NCBI GenBank assembly: GCA_946479745.1 | Contig: CAMLGZ010000003.1 | Location: 62,001 to 126,000, forward strand | Direction of reading: 5' to 3' | DNA length: 64,000 nt | DNA from: an uncultured Pseudoxanthomonas sp. | GTDB lineage: Bacteria; Pseudomonadota; Gammaproteobacteria; Xanthomonadales; Xanthomonadaceae | In this document: positions 50,612 through 59,270 of the stretch, piece by piece | How positions within the stretch are numbered: position 1 is the stretch's first letter | Layout of the letters: each line of letters opens with the position of its first letter | The notes under the pieces: generated by a model | What the model saw: only the letters and a program-made list of their open reading frames with translations | Database searches by the model: none | Told to the model about the DNA's origin: nothing | Translations under genes and position numbers: made by a program

Positions 50612-51199
50612 TCAGCGTTGCAGCGAAACCGACCACACCAGCATCGCCAGCCACAACGGAAAAACAAAGACTGCGTTGCGCGCAAGCACGCGCGGCGCCG
50701 TGTCGCGCGCAAGGGCCACCAGTAAGCCGAACAGCGGAGCCAGAATGCCCAGCTCGATGAGCAGGTTTCGCCAAAGATAATAGTTATCCAGCGCCAGCCT
50801 GCCCGCGCTGGGGAGCAGACCGAAGGGCAATGCCACTTGCCGGTCGGTGAAAGGCCACAGCAACGGCAGCCCATGCGATCCCACCAACAAATCCAGCAAC
50901 GGATGCGAAACGCTGGCGAGCAGCAACGCAGAAAACGGAACTTTGGCCAACGACCGCGCTCGCAAAGGTGTCGCGAGCCCCCACATCAGCAAGCTTGCAG
51001 CCACCGCAAACAGCAGTGTGTGAGTCAACCGCAACACCGGCTGCGCATGCCACCACCAGATGGCGAAATAATCCAGATCGGGACAGACGGCGAGAAACAC
51101 GAACGCAGGCAGAGCCCAGAGCGCACGCCGATCCCTTGCTCGATTGCAAGCCAGGAAAACCGCAGCCCCTGCCAATCCGTGGCCGATTATCGATGACAT
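50612..51199 (-). CDS. YdjM-like membrane-bound metal-dependent hydrolase (DUF457)
   Basis: 195 residues with about five membrane helices. MSSIIGHGLAGAAVFLA opens the protein. Conserved polar sites are the CPDLDYFAIW Asp pair, RLTHTLLF, and VSHPLLDLLVGSHG, typical of the YdjM/DUF457 family predicted to be metal-dependent hydrolases. E. coli YdjM is LexA-regulated; no LexA box is evident here. The function is not established. Minus strand, with a 45-base gap to the VOC gene that lies on its upstream side. Confidence 0.85.
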   Translation of the reverse strand: MSSIIGHGLAGAAVFLACNRARDRRALWALPAFVFLAVCPDLDYFAIWWWHAQPVLRLTHTLLFAVAASLLMWGLATPLRARSLAKVPFSALLLASVSHPLLDLLVGSHGLPLLWPFTDRQVALPFGLLPSAGRLALDNYYLWRNLLIELGILAPLFGLLVALARDTAPRVLARNAVFVFPLWLAMLVWSVSLQR

Positions 51200-51244
51200 C
51201 TATTCGGATGACCGTCGGGCTTAGTCGTTTTTCTCTTTAGCGCA

Positions 51245-51682
51245 TCACCACACGCCGGTATTGGGCATCGACAGCCACGGCTCCTGCGGCGGCAGGCGTC
51301 CGCCTTTCTGCAGCAGCTCGATGGAGATCAGGTCGGGCGAACGCACGAAAGCCATGCGGCCGTCGCGTGGAGGACGGTTGATGACGATGCCTTGCGACTG
51401 CAGATGCGCGCAGGTCGCGTAGATGTCGTCGACTTCGAAGGCCAGATGGCCGAAATTGCGCGCGCTGCCGTAGTCCTCGGCGGGCGAGCCGTCGGTGGGC
51501 GGCCAGTTATAGGTCAGCTCGATTTCGGCTTCCGGATTGGCGGGCGCGCCGAAATAGACCAGGGTGAAACGCCCGCCTTCGTTTTCGATGCGGCGGGTTT
51601 CGGCAAGGCCCAGACCTTCGGTGAAGAATTTGGCGGTGGCGTCCAGGTCGTGGACGCGGATCATGGCGTGCAGGTATTTCAT
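51245..51682 (-). CDS. VOC family protein (glyoxalase I-like)
   Basis: 145 residues with two VOC modules: [20 protein letters not shown], then [20 protein letters not shown] and the second module [20 protein letters not shown], with the end [16 protein letters not shown]. His, Glu and Glu metal ligands of lactoylglutathione lyase are visible (LHAMI, ELTYN, GHLAF, IELL). Likely a methylglyoxal-detoxifying enzyme. The TTG at 51721 opens the same frame inside the SDR stop; the ATG at 51682 with GGAG upstream gives the family start. Confidence 0.88.
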   Translation of the reverse strand: MKYLHAMIRVHDLDATAKFFTEGLGLAETRRIENEGGRFTLVYFGAPANPEAEIELTYNWPPTDGSPAEDYGSARNFGHLAFEVDDIYATCAHLQSQGIVINRPPRDGRMAFVRSPDLISIELLQKGGRLPPQEPWLSMPNTGVW

Positions 51683-51717
51683 CGCGGCGGGGGCTCCGAT
51701 GGCGTTGAGTGGCTTGG

Positions 51718-52536
51718 TCAATCGAGGAACAGATCGGGATAGAGCGGCTTGGAAGGATCGACCGCGTAACCCGAAAGATCGGTGACGCCTGCTTCAGCCA
51801 GCACTTCGTCATCGATCAGGAAATTACCGGAGAATCCCTTTGCACTACGGGTGAGCACGGCATGCGCCGCATCGGCCATTATTTCCGGCTTTCGGCCGTT
51901 GCCGGCATCGACACCCGGGATCATGTTCAACGCTTCGGTGGCGATCAGCGTACGTGGCCATAGCGCGTTGACCGCCACGCCCTGCGGGCCGAATTCGCCG
52001 GCCAGTCCCAAGGTGACGAAGCTCATGCCCATCTTGGCCAGCGTGTAGCCGGTGTGCGGCGCCCACCATTTGGGATCCAGCGACGGCGGCGGCGCAAGCG
52101 TGAGGATATGCGGATTGGGCGCCGCCAGAAGATGCGGAAGACACGCCTGCGCGCACAGGAAACTACCGCGTGAATTGACCTGGCTCATCAGGTCGAAGCG
52201 CTTCATCGGCGTGTCCAGCGCGCCGCGCAGCCAGATGGCGCTGGCGTTGTTGACCAGAATGTCGATGCCGCCGAACAGATCGACCGTCGCGGCGACCGCG
52301 GCCTTCACTTCGTCTTCCTCGCGGATGTCGCACTTGAGCGCCAGACCCTGGCCGCCGACGGCGTTCACCGCTTCGGCGGCGGTGTGGATGGTGCCCGGCA
52401 ACTTGGGGTTAGGCACCGACGACTTGGCCGCGATAGCCACGTTGGCGCCGTCGCGCGCGGCCCGCAGTGCGATGGCCAGACCGATGCCGCGCGAGGCGCC
52501 GGTGATGAAGAGGGTCTTGCCTGCGAGGGTGGTCAT
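51718..52536 (-). CDS. Short-chain dehydrogenase/reductase (HSDL2-like)
   Basis: 272 residues. NAD(P)-binding [15 protein letters not shown] at about 10-24, NNAS and the active-site YTLAKMG (Y-x-x-x-K) are present. The segment [15 protein letters not shown] matches the HSDL2 subfamily (usually ILNLSPPL), but the Ser that normally precedes the Pro pair, the catalytic Ser position, is Ala here. Activity may therefore be changed. The substrate is unknown; relatives are annotated as fatty-acid or steroid dehydrogenases. The ATG at 52536 with AGGA upstream is preferred. Upstream of the VOC gene. Confidence 0.88.
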   Translation of the reverse strand: MTTLAGKTLFITGASRGIGLAIALRAARDGANVAIAAKSSVPNPKLPGTIHTAAEAVNAVGGQGLALKCDIREEDEVKAAVAATVDLFGGIDILVNNASAIWLRGALDTPMKRFDLMSQVNSRGSFLCAQACLPHLLAAPNPHILTLAPPPSLDPKWWAPHTGYTLAKMGMSFVTLGLAGEFGPQGVAVNALWPRTLIATEALNMIPGVDAGNGRKPEIMADAAHAVLTRSAKGFSGNFLIDDEVLAEAGVTDLSGYAVDPSKPLYPDLFLD

Positions 52537-52589
52537 GTCTGGTCCTGGAGTACCGGTGTGCGATGGCCGGAGATAGCGAACAATTGGAT

Positions 52590-52689
52590 CGTCATCCCAG
52601 CGCAAGCTGGGATCCATTTTGACTTTGCCTTTGAGCATTCAACGGCCAAAGCAAGATCAAGATGGATCCCAGCTTGCGCTGGGATGACG
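52590..52689. repeat. Long near-perfect inverted repeat (GTCATCCCAGCGCAAGCTGGGATCCA family)
   Basis: Arms of about 39 bases: CGTCATCCCAGCGCAAGCTG is mirrored by CAGCTTGCGCTGGGATGACG, with GGGATCCATTTTGACTTTGC answered by GCAAGATCAAGATGGATCCC. Each arm is itself palindromic. It would form a strong cruciform or hairpin between the divergent SDR and DedA-PAP2 genes. Confidence 0.8.
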
Positions 52690-52811
52690 AGGTATGGTTT
52701 CGACTCGACGGAACCGCAGGCCATGTACCGATGTCACATTGGCGAGGCAAGGTCACAGTCTAAACGCCTGCTCCAGGTTTCGTGCGGATACGCACCTTAT
52801 AATCGGCCGCA

Positions 52812-54830
52812 ATGAATCCCTCCTGGTTCGACAACCTGCTGGCCTGGATCGCAGCGCATCCCGTGGCCGCAGGCGCGGTGATCTTCGCCATCGCGTTCTG
52901 CGATGCGTTGATCGTGCTGGGCGCTATCGTACCCGCGCTGCCGTTGTTGTTCGCCGTGGGCATGCTGATAGGCCTGGGCGAACTGTCCGGGCCTTATGCA
53001 GTGGCGTCGGCGGCGTTGGGCGCATTCGCCGGCGATGCGATCAGCTTCCAGATCGGCAGGCGCTGGGGCCCGCAGCTGCGCAACCACTGGCCGTTCCGCA
53101 AGTATCCGCAGTTGCTGGATCGCGGCGAGACGATGTTCCGCCGTAATGCGCTCAAGAGCATCCTGATAGCGCGCTATGTGGGGCCGATCCGCCCTTTTGT
53201 GCCGGCGATCGCGGGCATGCTGAAAATGCCATGGCGCCGCTATCTGCCGGCCAGCGCGATCGCCGCGGTGAGCTGGGCGGTGCTGTTCCTGGCCCCCGGC
53301 TGGGTACTGGGCGAGGCCTACGATGCGGTGGCGGCCGTCGCCGGGCGGCTGGCGCTGGTGTTGGCGCTGGTCCTGGCGGTGGTGGCCGTGGCTTGGGCGG
53401 GGGTGCTGTACACCTACCGCTGGTTCGCCGCGCACGCCGATTCGCTGCTGGCACGCGCGCTGGCGTGGTCGCACGACCACCCGGTGCTGGGGCGTTATTC
53501 CATGGCGGTGTTCGATCCGCAGCGGCGCGAATCGGTGCCGCTGGCATTGCTGGGCGTGATGTTGCTGGCCATCGGCTGGATCTGGTTCGCGTTCCTGGCG
53601 TTGGTGCTGGGACATGGCGAACCGCTGAGCGTGGACCTGGCCATACATCAGGCGATGCAGGCCCTGCGCAATCCGCTGGCCGATTACCCGTTGGCCGCGC
53701 TGGCCTCGCTGGGCGACGCGCAGGTGCTGACCCCGGCGGCGGCGCTGGTGCTGCTGTATCTGGCCTGGCGCAAGCGCTGGATGGCGGCGGCGCACTGGCT
53801 GGCAGCGCTTGCCTTCGGCCTTGCCTTGACCGCATGGCTGGGCGTGTCGGTGGATTTTCCGCGCCCGCCCGCGGTGGGCAGCGGTTTCAGCTTTCCGTCG
53901 ATCACCATCACCATGTCCACGATCACCTTCGGCTTCTTCGCCGTGCTGATCGCACGCGAGCTGCCGGGGCGCCGGCGCATCTGGCCCTACCTGGTGTCGG
54001 GCCTGGTGGTGGCGTTGATCGGTTTTGCCCGCATCTATCTGGGCGCGCACTGGTTGAGCGATGTCATCGGCGGAATGCTGTTCGGCATCTTCTGGCTGTT
54101 GGTGTTGGGCATCGCCTACCGCCGCCGCACCGTGCGTTCGCTGTGGATGAAACCGCTGGCGTGGCTGTTCTACAGTGCGATCGCGGTGGCGGCGCTTTGG
54201 CACGCGCCGCGCAATATCGCCCCGCTGCTGGCGCAGTTCGAAGTGGAACAAACCACAGTTTCGCTTCCGCTCGAAAGCTGGTGGGAAAACGATTGGCAGC
54301 AGCAACCGGCGCGGCGCAACGAGTTCGATGACGAACAGCGTTGGCCGCTGGATGTGCAGGTAGCCGGCCCGCTGGCCCCCTTGCGCGCGCAACTGCAGGC
54401 GAAGGGCTGGCGGATGCAGGAGGAGGCCGGCTGGGAACAGGCCCTCAATTTGCTGGATAGCGATCTTCCCGAACAGCGGTTGCCCGTGCTTCCGGCCACG
54501 CTGGACAGCCGGGCGGAAAGTCTGCTGATGCTGCGCGACGGCGCCCAGCCCGGCGAAATGCTGGCGTTGCGGCTATGGGCGACGCCGGTGCAGTTGCGAC
54601 CGGAGGGCTCAGGGCGGGCTGTGCCGCTATGGATCGGCAGCGTGCAGACCTTGCAGCATCAACGCGCGTTCGAAGTGGTTGGGATGTGGCGACCGTTGCG
54701 CGAAGCCGGCTCGTCGCTGGAAGCCCTGACCGAAGCGACCGAAGGGCTGGAGCACCGCGTTGCTTTGCATCCGCAGTCGCAGGTGCCGGTGCTGCGGATT
54801 CGCACGGATCGATCGGCACCGCCCAAATGA
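52812..54830 (+). CDS. DedA-PAP2-LssY fusion membrane protein
   Basis: 672 residues in three parts: a DedA/SNARE-associated lipid-scramblase-like domain (about 1-210, with YVGPIRPFVPAIAGML), a PAP2 phosphatase domain (about 240-440) and a soluble LssY-like C-terminal domain (about 470-670). About ten membrane helices. In the PAP2 part the expected FSFPSxH motif reads FSFPSITIT, so the central His is replaced, while ARIYLGAHWLSDVIGG keeps its His and Asp. The phosphatase may be inactive or altered. In Legionella the LssY-type proteins lie near type I secretion genes; here there is none. Divergent from the SDR gene. Confidence 0.85.
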   Translation: MNPSWFDNLLAWIAAHPVAAGAVIFAIAFCDALIVLGAIVPALPLLFAVGMLIGLGELSGPYAVASAALGAFAGDAISFQIGRRWGPQLRNHWPFRKYPQLLDRGETMFRRNALKSILIARYVGPIRPFVPAIAGMLKMPWRRYLPASAIAAVSWAVLFLAPGWVLGEAYDAVAAVAGRLALVLALVLAVVAVAWAGVLYTYRWFAAHADSLLARALAWSHDHPVLGRYSMAVFDPQRRESVPLALLGVMLLAIGWIWFAFLALVLGHGEPLSVDLAIHQAMQALRNPLADYPLAALASLGDAQVLTPAAALVLLYLAWRKRWMAAAHWLAALAFGLALTAWLGVSVDFPRPPAVGSGFSFPSITITMSTITFGFFAVLIARELPGRRRIWPYLVSGLVVALIGFARIYLGAHWLSDVIGGMLFGIFWLLVLGIAYRRRTVRSLWMKPLAWLFYSAIAVAALWHAPRNIAPLLAQFEVEQTTVSLPLESWWENDWQQQPARRNEFDDEQRWPLDVQVAGPLAPLRAQLQAKGWRMQEEAGWEQALNLLDSDLPEQRLPVLPATLDSRAESLLMLRDGAQPGEMLALRLWATPVQLRPEGSGRAVPLWIGSVQTLQHQRAFEVVGMWRPLREAGSSLEALTEATEGLEHRVALHPQSQVPVLRIRTDRSAPPK

Positions 54831-54856
54831 GAATTCACGACCGGAAGACTTAGCCG

Positions 54857-54956
54857 TAGGTCGGGGCTACGCCCCCGACGCGCGGAGCCCAACGGGACCG
54901 GATTCGGCGTTCCAATGCGCGCGGGAATTCAGCGTCGGGGGCGTAGCCCCGACCTA
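54857..54956. repeat. REP-like palindrome (TAGGTCGGGG family)
   Basis: TAGGTCGGGGCTACGCCCCC followed by GACGC is mirrored by GCGTCGGGGGCGTAGCCCCG followed by ACCTA. It lies between the convergent DedA-PAP2 and LON-domain genes. Confidence 0.85.
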
Positions 54957-54993
54957 CCTCCGTCCCTAGAGAAGACAGGGCGAGATTTCTTTC

Positions 54994-55566
54994 TCAAGGC
55001 ATCAACCGCAACAGCATCGACAGACGCTCGTGCGCATCGTCTTCCTGCAGCACCGACAACCGCTGCGCATCCTCGAGCGGCAGGAACTCGGCCAGTCGCC
55101 ATCCCACCCACGCCGCATCGTCGAAACGCGCGTTGCTGACCTTGCTGTGCTCGCCGCCGGTCTTTTCCAGAAAATGCTGCAGCACCGTGGCCAGCAGCGC
55201 ATGTTCCGGGCGCAGGGAATCGTCCAGGTCGGCTTCGCGCCATTCCACTTCGCCCATGATCAGACCGTTATCGCGCACGCGCGTGCGGTTGACGTGGAAA
55301 CGCCGCGCGCCGCGTACCTGCAGGGTGAGCAATCCGTCCTCGCCGGTGCCGAAGTCCTCGATCAGCGCTTCTGTGCCGAAAGCGGCGGGCGTGGCAGGCA
55401 TGCCGACTTCGTTGCCCTCCAGAATCATGCACACGCCGAAGCCGTGCCCGTTGCGCCCGCAATCGCGCACCATGTCCAGATAGCGGCGCTCGAACAGACG
55501 CAAGCCCAGCGACGCGCCGGGCAAGAGCACGGTATGCAACGGAAACAATGGCAGCGATTCGGTCAT
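54994..55566 (-). CDS. LON peptidase substrate-binding domain protein
   Basis: 190 residues made up only of the LON N-terminal (substrate-binding) domain: LPLFPLHTVLLPGASLGLRL at the start, then FERRYLDMVRDC and the EALIEDFGTGEDGLLTLQVR core. There is no ATPase or protease domain, as is usual for this stand-alone bacterial family, whose role is unknown. The ATG at 55575 would add three residues and overlap the repeat, so the one at 55566 is chosen. Downstream of mpl on the same strand. Confidence 0.88.
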   Translation of the reverse strand: MTESLPLFPLHTVLLPGASLGLRLFERRYLDMVRDCGRNGHGFGVCMILEGNEVGMPATPAAFGTEALIEDFGTGEDGLLTLQVRGARRFHVNRTRVRDNGLIMGEVEWREADLDDSLRPEHALLATVLQHFLEKTGGEHSKVSNARFDDAAWVGWRLAEFLPLEDAQRLSVLQEDDAHERLSMLLRLMP

Positions 55567-55574
55567 GGTGTGCA

Positions 55575-55658
55575 TAGGGTGGGCCCAGGCCCACCATTGC
55601 CATGCATCAATTTACAATGGCGTTGGAACGAAAAGCGATGGGCCAAAGCCCACCCTAC
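55575..55658. repeat. REP-like palindrome (TAGGGTGGGCCCAGGCCCACC family)
   Basis: TAGGGTGGGCCCAGGCCCAC is mirrored by ATGGGCCAAAGCCCACCCTA. It lies between mpl and the LON-domain gene. Confidence 0.75.
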
Positions 55659-55663
55659 GAGGA

Positions 55664-57121
55664 TTATTGCAACGCCGCCAGAAACCGCCGTGGCGCGCCA
55701 TCGAATCCGCCGTTCGACATGAACACCACATGGTCGCCCGCATGCGCAACCGACTTCAACGCGGCGATCAATGCTTCCACGTCCGCTACCGTACGCGCGT
55801 CGCCGCGGATCGCGGCCACTACTTTGCCCGCGTCCCACGCCAATTCCGGGCGATGCAGAAAAACCACCGCATCGGCACCGGCCAGCGAAGGCGCCAGCGC
55901 GTCGGAATGCGCGCCCAGGCGCATGGAATTGCTGCGCGGCTCCATGGCCACCACTATCCGCGCATCGCCCACTTTCGCGCGCAGTCCCTGCAGCGTGGTT
56001 TCAATGGCGGTGGGATGATGGGCGAAATCGTCGTAGATGGTGACGCCGTTCGACTGTCCGATGATTTCCAGACGCCGCTTGACGCTACGGAAATCGGCCA
56101 GCGCCGGGATTACCGATGCGACTTCCACGCCCACCGCATGCACTGCCGCCAGCGCCGCCAACCCGTTGAGCACATTGTGGCGGCCCAGCATGGGCCAACG
56201 GACCACGCCGATCTCTAGTCCCTTGTGGAGCACGGCGAAGACGCTGCCGTCTTCATTGATAAGGCGCGCGCTCCATTCCAGCGATCCATCGAAGCCAAAA
56301 CGCTCGACCGGCGTCCAGCAACCCATCGCCAATACTTCGGCTAACCGCGCGTCTTCGCCGTTGACGATCAACCGCCCGCGTTGCGGCACGGTGCGCACCA
56401 GATGGTGGAACTGGCGCTGGATCGAAGCGATGTCCGGGAAGATATCGGCGTGGTCGTATTCCAGATTGTTGAGGATCGCCACCAGCGGCCGGTAGTGCAC
56501 GAACTTGCTGCGCTTGTCGAAGAATGCGGTGTCGTATTCGTCGGCTTCCACTACAAAAGGAAAACCCTTCGCCGCAGGCGATGACGAACGCCCTTCCCCT
56601 GTTTGCGGGGGAAGAGCCTGCCCCGTACTTGATACGGGGTGCCCCGAAGGGGCGGATGGGGGCCGCCCACCGATGCGCGCGGACACTCCGAAGTCCTCGG
56701 CCACGCCGCCGATCAGGAAGCCCGGATTGCGGCCGGCCGCTTCCAGCAGATAGCTGAGGATGGTGGTGGTGGTGGTCTTGCCGTGGGTGCCGGCCACCGC
56801 GATCGTATCGCGGCCCGGCAGCACGTTCTCCGCCAGCCATTGCGCGCCCGAGGTGTACTTGCGGCCCGCATCCAGCACCGCCTCGACCGCCGCATTGCCG
56901 CGCGAAAGCGCATTGCCCACCACGATCTCGTCGCAATCGGGCGAAATGTTTTCCGGCAGGTAGCCCGGCGAAAACGGGATGCCCAGCGCTTCCAGCTGGG
57001 TTGACATGGGCGGGTAGATGGCCTGGTCGCTGCCCTCTACGTCATGGCCCAGCTCACGCGCCAATGCGGCCACGCCGCCCATGAAAGTGCCGGCGATGCC
57101 GAGGATATGGAGTTTGCTCAT
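55664..57121 (-). CDS. mpl: UDP-N-acetylmuramate:L-alanyl-gamma-D-glutamyl-meso-diaminopimelate ligase, with in-frame repeat insert
   Basis: Recycles the murein tripeptide onto UDP-MurNAc. 485 residues; E. coli Mpl has 457. MSKLHILGIAGTFMGGVAAL, the ATP-binding GTHGKTTTTTILSYLLEA (111-128), VVEADEYDTAFFDKRSKFVH and the C-terminal domain are intact. Residues about 152-184 (GRPPSAPSGHPVSSTGQALP and beyond), placed between a surface loop and the VVEADEYDTAF strand, are not expected in the family. They are encoded by the repeat element at 56588-56664, read in frame. The insertion is in an exposed loop of the Mur fold by family analogy, so function may survive. Confidence 0.93.
   Translation of the reverse strand: MSKLHILGIAGTFMGGVAALARELGHDVEGSDQAIYPPMSTQLEALGIPFSPGYLPENISPDCDEIVVGNALSRGNAAVEAVLDAGRKYTSGAQWLAENVLPGRDTIAVAGTHGKTTTTTILSYLLEAAGRNPGFLIGGVAEDFGVSARIGGRPPSAPSGHPVSSTGQALPPQTGEGRSSSPAAKGFPFVVEADEYDTAFFDKRSKFVHYRPLVAILNNLEYDHADIFPDIASIQRQFHHLVRTVPQRGRLIVNGEDARLAEVLAMGCWTPVERFGFDGSLEWSARLINEDGSVFAVLHKGLEIGVVRWPMLGRHNVLNGLAALAAVHAVGVEVASVIPALADFRSVKRRLEIIGQSNGVTIYDDFAHHPTAIETTLQGLRAKVGDARIVVAMEPRSNSMRLGAHSDALAPSLAGADAVVFLHRPELAWDAGKVVAAIRGDARTVADVEALIAALKSVAHAGDHVVFMSNGGFDGAPRRFLAALQ
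56588..56664. repeat. Palindromic repeat inside mpl
   Basis: CGCCCTTCCCCTGTTTGCGG and GGGAAGAGCCTGCC, then GTACTTGATACGGGGTG, a CCCCGAAGGGG hairpin and CGGATGGGG. GAAGAGCCTGCC-NN-GTACTTGATACGGGGTG equals the block at 8105-8135 except for two bases. It adds roughly 28-32 codons to mpl. Confidence 0.8.
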
Positions 57122-57167
57122 GGTGCAATTGTCGCCGGTTTACCCGCAGCAACGAAAGCGCGATAGC

Positions 57168-57246
57168 TGTAGGAGCGGGCCCTGCCCGCGACCGCACTTG
57201 TCGTGGATTATGCCAACGGCGGTCGCGGGCAGGGCCCGCTCCTACA
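57168..57246. repeat. REP-like palindrome (TGTAGGAGCGGG family)
   Basis: TGTAGGAGCGGGCCCTGCCC followed by GCGACCG is mirrored by CGGTCGCGGGCAGGGCCCGC followed by TCCTACA. The arms are about 27 bases. It lies between adk and mpl. Confidence 0.88.
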
Positions 57247-57257
57247 AAAGAGACTGA

Positions 57258-57836
57258 TCAACCGACCTCTTTGGCCGGCGACAACGCCTCGATCAGGCGG
57301 CTTAACACCTCGTCCAGCGAGCCCACGCCGTTCACGACGGTCAACTGGCCGTGCTGGCGGTAATAGTCGATCACCGGCGCGGTGTCGTTGTCGTACTTCT
57401 GCAGCCGCTTGCGCACCACTTCCGGCGTGTCGTCCGAACGCCCTTCGGCAGCGGCGCGGCCTGCGATACGTTCCACCAGCAGTTCGGTAGGCACTTCCAG
57501 CTGCACGCCGTAATCCATCGGCTGGCCGATTTTCTGCAGCAGACTGCCCAGGGCGGCGGCCTGGGCCAGGTTGCGCGGATAGCCGTCGAGAATGAAGCCG
57601 TTGGCGGTATCGGGGCGGGCCAGGCGGGCTTCGAGCATGCCCAGCAGGACTTCATCGCTGACGAAATCGCCACGGGCCATCACTTCCTTGGCCTGCACGC
57701 CCAGCGGGCTGCCGGCGGCGACCTCGGCCCGCAACAGGTCCCCGGTGGAGATATGCGGAACCTGCAGATATTCCTTGAGGCGCGCGGCCTGCGTGCCCTT
57801 GCCCGACCCGGGCGGGCCCAGTAGAACCAATCGCAT
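57258..57836 (-). CDS. adk: Adenylate kinase (short form)
   Basis: Balances ATP, ADP and AMP; cytoplasmic. 192 residues. P-loop LGPPGSGKGTQAARL, ISTGDLLRAEV, GFILDGYPRN with the AMP-binding Arg residues, then GRAAAEGRSDDTPEVVRKRL, where the lid is short (no zinc- or Cys-bearing insert), as in xanthomonad adenylate kinases. The frame extends six codons upstream; the ATG at 57836 starts MRLVLLGPPG, the family N-terminus. Divergent from pfp, with 123 bases between the starts. Same strand as mpl. Confidence 0.96.
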   Translation of the reverse strand: MRLVLLGPPGSGKGTQAARLKEYLQVPHISTGDLLRAEVAAGSPLGVQAKEVMARGDFVSDEVLLGMLEARLARPDTANGFILDGYPRNLAQAAALGSLLQKIGQPMDYGVQLEVPTELLVERIAGRAAAEGRSDDTPEVVRKRLQKYDNDTAPVIDYYRQHGQLTVVNGVGSLDEVLSRLIEALSPAKEVG

Positions 57837-57959
57837 TGCTGACTCCCAAACCAAAAATGACCGGATGGCGGGTGGCGGCGCTAGACTTTGCTGCGCCAGC
57901 GCGGCCCCGCGCTATGGCCCAAGCTTACCGCATCCCACCAATCCGGAACGAACCCGACC

Positions 57960-59216
57960 ATGGTTGCAGGCACCCTCCTCTATGCTCAATCCGGCGGCGT
58001 TACCGCCGTCATCAATGCTTCCGCTTCGGCCGTCATCACCGAGGCCCGGGCCCGCAAAATCAAGGTTCTGGCCGCCCGTAACGGCATCCTGGGCGCCCTG
58101 CGCGAGGACCTGATCGATACCTCGAAGGAATCCGCTGCCGCTATCCGCGCGCTGGCCCACACGCCGGGCGGGGCCTTCGGTTCCTGCCGCTACAAGCTCA
58201 AGTCGCTGGAAGCGGACAGCGCCAAGTACGAGCGGCTGCTGGAAGTGTTCAAGGCCCACGACGTGCGTTACTTCCTCTACAACGGCGGCAACGATTCGGC
58301 CGATACGGCGCTGAAGGTGTCGCAGCTGGCCAAGGCCTACGACTATCCGCTGACCTGTATCGGCGTGCCCAAGACCGTGGACAACGATCTGGCCGTGACC
58401 GACACCTGCCCGGGCTTCGGTTCGGCTGCCAAATACACGGCAGTGTCGGTGCGCGAGGCGGCGCTGGACGTGGCCGCCATGGCCGAGACCTCGACCAAGG
58501 TCTTCGTCTACGAAGCCATGGGCCGGCACGCCGGCTGGCTGGCCGCGGCCGCGGGCCTGGCCGGCAAGAATCCGGACGAGGCGCCGCAGATCATCCTGTT
58601 TCCCGAACGCGCCTACGACGAGGCAGCGTTCCTGGCCCAGGTCAGGAAAGTGGTGGCCAAGGTCGGCTGGTGCGTGGTGGTGGCCAGCGAAGGCATCCAG
58701 TACGCAGATGGCCGCTTCGTGGCCGATGCCGGCGGTGGCAAGGATTCGTTCGGCCATACGCAGCTCGGCGGCGTGGCTTCGTATCTCGCCGGCCGGGTGA
58801 AGAACGAACTGGGCATGAAGGTGCATTGGACCCTGCCCGACTACCTGCAACGCTCCGCGCGCCACATCGCCAGCAAGAGCGACTGGGATCAGGCGCAGGC
58901 GGCGGGCAAGGCGGCTGTGCAGTTCGCGCTGAAGGGCCAGAACGCGGTGATGCCGGTGATCGTGCGCACCTCCGATTCCCCCTACAAGTGGAAGATCGAA
59001 GCCGCGCCGCTGACCAAGGTGGCCAACCACGAGAAGAAGATGCCGAACAATTTCCTGCGCAAGGACGGCTACGGCATCACCGAAGCGGCACGCAGATATC
59101 TGGAGCCGCTGATCCGCGGCGAAGCCTATCCGCCGTACGGGCGCGATGGCCTGCCCACCTACGTGTCGCTGAAGAACGTGGCGGTGAAGAAGAAGCTGCC
59201 GAAGTGGGAAGGTTGA
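57960..59216 (+). CDS. pfp: Pyrophosphate-dependent 6-phosphofructokinase
   Basis: Reversible phosphorylation of fructose-6-phosphate with pyrophosphate instead of ATP. 418 residues, xanthomonad type. Features: LLYAQSGGVTAVINASASAV, FLYNGGNDSADTALKVSQLA (Asp instead of the Gly typical of ATP-dependent enzymes), the IGVPKTVDNDLAVTD segment, and EAMGRHAGWLAAAAGLA. The GGNDS and PKTVDND motifs together mark the pyrophosphate subfamily. Divergent from adk. The membrane pyrophosphatase hppA lies 4.5 kb downstream in the same direction. Confidence 0.93.
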   Translation: MVAGTLLYAQSGGVTAVINASASAVITEARARKIKVLAARNGILGALREDLIDTSKESAAAIRALAHTPGGAFGSCRYKLKSLEADSAKYERLLEVFKAHDVRYFLYNGGNDSADTALKVSQLAKAYDYPLTCIGVPKTVDNDLAVTDTCPGFGSAAKYTAVSVREAALDVAAMAETSTKVFVYEAMGRHAGWLAAAAGLAGKNPDEAPQIILFPERAYDEAAFLAQVRKVVAKVGWCVVVASEGIQYADGRFVADAGGGKDSFGHTQLGGVASYLAGRVKNELGMKVHWTLPDYLQRSARHIASKSDWDQAQAAGKAAVQFALKGQNAVMPVIVRTSDSPYKWKIEAAPLTKVANHEKKMPNNFLRKDGYGITEAARRYLEPLIRGEAYPPYGRDGLPTYVSLKNVAVKKKLPKWEG

Positions 59217-59270
59217 CGGCCGCTGGCGCTGGCCGGGTCTGCTCGAAAACAGACTCACTTCCCTGACGCC

